Shown: positions 63,540 to 64,000 of the stretch, piece by piece
How positions within the stretch are numbered: the first letter of the stretch is position 1
Layout: the number at the start of each line of letters is the position of its first letter
NCBI RefSeq assembly: GCF_030551755.1
Contig: NZ_JAUPEC010000001.1
Location: 248,001-312,000, forward strand
Reading direction: 5' to 3'
Origin: Pseudocolwellia sp. AS88
Lineage (GTDB): Bacteria > Pseudomonadota > Gammaproteobacteria > Enterobacterales > Alteromonadaceae
Length of the DNA: 64,000 nucleotides
The notes under the pieces: generated by a model
Seen by the model: only the letters and a program-made list of their open reading frames with translations
Database searches by the model: none
What the model was told of the DNA's origin: nothing
Position numbers and translations under genes: made by a program

Positions 63540-64000
63540 ACAGCAACTGTAAAAATGTATTTAATATCAGTTATTGGAATAGATTTTATTTGTGTTCTTG
63601 TTTTTTGTTCAGATAGGATTTTATTAATCCGCTATGGGTCTATAATCTAATGTCTGTATCAAAAATACAATAGCTGGTTACAGTAACAAAAACTTATTTC
63701 AATCATATTAAGATTAATAATAATTGAGTCTTAATTTAAAGTTGTTGAACTATTTACCGTTATCGATTTTGTCCGCCAGTTTTTATAAAAAGCAAACCTT
63801 TGAACATTTGGCGAGAAGAATGTGCTATTACCTGGTAAATTCATTGATCTGCTAGATACTAGGTTACGCGATACTTATTGAAAGAATTGAGAACTTAATC
63901 TATTTTATTGAAATTGTTGGTTCTTTTTTTGTTATCATTTATATCATTAAAAGTTAACTCTCATTCAAGGCACTAGGTTAAAGCCTGTTCAACGTTAAGG
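63540..64000. other. Gene-free stretch at the right end of the window
   Basis: About 460 AT-rich bases with stop codons in all frames, including near the right edge, so no gene enters from outside on the minus strand. It should hold the promoter of the alpha/beta hydrolase gene. I see no RNA gene or repeat in it. Confidence 0.5.

Noticed and set aside
63540-64000. A partial gene at the right edge
   Set aside because: All reverse frames entering from the right edge meet stop codons within a few codons, and the forward frames are also interrupted.

Overview
The window is AT-rich chromosomal DNA from a gammaproteobacterium. The closest relatives of its proteins appear to be Alteromonadales such as Colwellia or Thalassotalea. 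That placement is an inference from AT-rich codon use, E. coli-like versions of PolB, BaeSR, DeoB, XylA and AroG, an MshA-like pilin, many TonB and secreted hydrolase genes, and scattered short inverted-repeat elements. I see no rRNA, tRNA, CRISPR, phage or transposase gene.

Layout. 1-4.2 kb: dinG (cut by the left edge) and polB diverge from a shared LexA box. 4.5-10.3 kb: single genes (MshA-like pilin, metallo-beta-lactamase-fold lipoprotein, metC, a DUF3817 membrane protein, an S9 peptidase). 10.7-17.4 kb: an envelope cassette with a PEBP-YHYH fusion lipoprotein, an exported 178-residue protein, a BaeSR-like two-component system, a small four-cysteine exported protein and a second YHYH lipoprotein. 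17.6-25.7 kb: an AraC/GyrI regulator, then a RutR-type TetR regulator in an operon with a secreted EEP-family nuclease/phosphodiesterase and a lipoprotein alkaline phosphatase, divergent from an Oar-like TonB receptor.

26.1-38.8 kb is a near-complete nucleoside salvage locus: cdd-deoA, upp, udk-nupC-deoC-tdk, deoB with a TonB receptor, deoD and add. Boxes resembling the E. coli RutR operator lie before cdd, between udk and deoB, and between the TetR gene and the first TonB receptor. I therefore read 18.6-38.8 kb as one regulated programme: external nucleic acids or nucleotides are hydrolysed and dephosphorylated outside the cytoplasm, imported by TonB receptors and NupC, and broken down to pentose phosphate and bases. 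This is inference supported by the boxes.

39-48.6 kb holds aroG, fbaA, an AEC carrier, LacI and AraC regulators, a MATE exporter and an MFS carrier. 49.3-62 kb is a xylan/xylose locus on the minus strand: a GH10 xylanase lipoprotein with four tandem carbohydrate-binding-like repeats, then xylB-xylA-tal-tkt-pgi-galM. Two LacI-type palindromes sit before xylB, and hairpins sit at three successive gene junctions. The LacI gene at 43.8 kb is the obvious candidate regulator. The operon carries xylose through the pentose phosphate pathway to hexose phosphate but has no obvious dedicated xylose transporter. The window ends with an alpha/beta hydrolase and about 460 bases without a gene.

Repeats: three elements share AACCTCA-type terminal inverted repeats, and a fourth has ATACCAA-type ends. 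A CCTACAT-GG-ATGTAGG palindrome occurs in members of both families.
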